In this document: positions 4,398 through 5,313 of the stretch, piece by piece | Layout of the letters: the number at the start of each line of letters is the position of its first letter | Numbering within the stretch: the stretch's first letter is position 1 | Origin: Thermoleophilia bacterium | Lineage (GTDB): Bacteria; Actinomycetota; Thermoleophilia; Gaiellales; SKUG01 | Assembly (NCBI GenBank): GCA_025964465.1 | Contig: JAOPYS010000167.1 | Location: 1-5,313, forward strand | Length of the DNA stretch: 5,313 nt | Reading direction: 5' to 3' | The notes under the pieces: generated by a model | What the model was told of the DNA's origin: nothing | The model's database searches: none | The model's input: the letters and a program-made list of their open reading frames with translations, nothing else | Program-made: the position numbers and the translations under genes

Positions 4398-5313
<916 letters not shown>

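Overview
The window is GC-rich DNA (by eye about 70%, with strong G/C preference at third codon positions). It carries the first part of an F-type ATP synthase operon on the + strand and, divergently, a small type II toxin-antitoxin pair on the - strand. The operon order (accessory membrane genes, a, c, b, delta, alpha) is the usual bacterial one. The GC content, the Shine-Dalgarno-led ATG starts, and the look of the a subunit (an extra N-terminal membrane segment, then an acidic linker before an EINK motif) and c subunit suggest Actinomycetota, possibly the Thermoleophilia/Solirubrobacterales group. The taxonomic call is inference from remembered family features, not from a search.

Left part (1-886). 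At the left edge a - strand gene seems to begin at 50 and run out of the window; only 16 codons are visible, but the start has a strong ribosome binding site. A 175-bp gap (51-225) holds a hairpin just after vapC and a spaced inverted repeat. Next come vapC (PIN-domain toxin) and vapB (ribbon-helix-helix antitoxin), transcribed leftwards as a tight pair separated by one base. Directly upstream of the vapB ATG, three copies of one hexamer at an exact 12-bp period enclose a -10-like box, which looks like an autoregulatory operator on a leaderless promoter.

Right part (887-5313). The divergent intergenic region holds an extended -10 promoter candidate for the atp operon (927-935). The operon begins with two small membrane proteins: an 88-aa AtpZ-like two-helix protein ending in six Asp and a Trp, and a 162-aa AtpI-like protein of about four helices. 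Their genes overlap by 20 bases across a GAC repeat read in two frames. Then come atpB (a), atpE (c), atpF (b), atpH (delta) and the first 305 codons of atpA (alpha). The remaining F1 genes (gamma, beta, epsilon) are expected to the right. Stop-start overlaps (ATGA at the atpI/atpB and atpF/atpH joints) indicate translational coupling, while atpE and atpF have their own spaced leaders.

Together the genes encode the membrane proton channel (a plus c-ring), the peripheral stalk (b, delta) and part of the catalytic head of a proton-driven ATP synthase. The c subunit keeps its proton-carrying Glu59 and lacks the Na+-ligand residues, so H+ coupling is expected. The most unusual structure is in the 158-base atpE-atpF gap: two tandem hairpins of the same compound design with compensatory differences, whose outer arms can also pair across units, followed by a third small hairpin. 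I saw no RNA gene, CRISPR array, insertion sequence or convincing intrinsic terminator with a U-tract.
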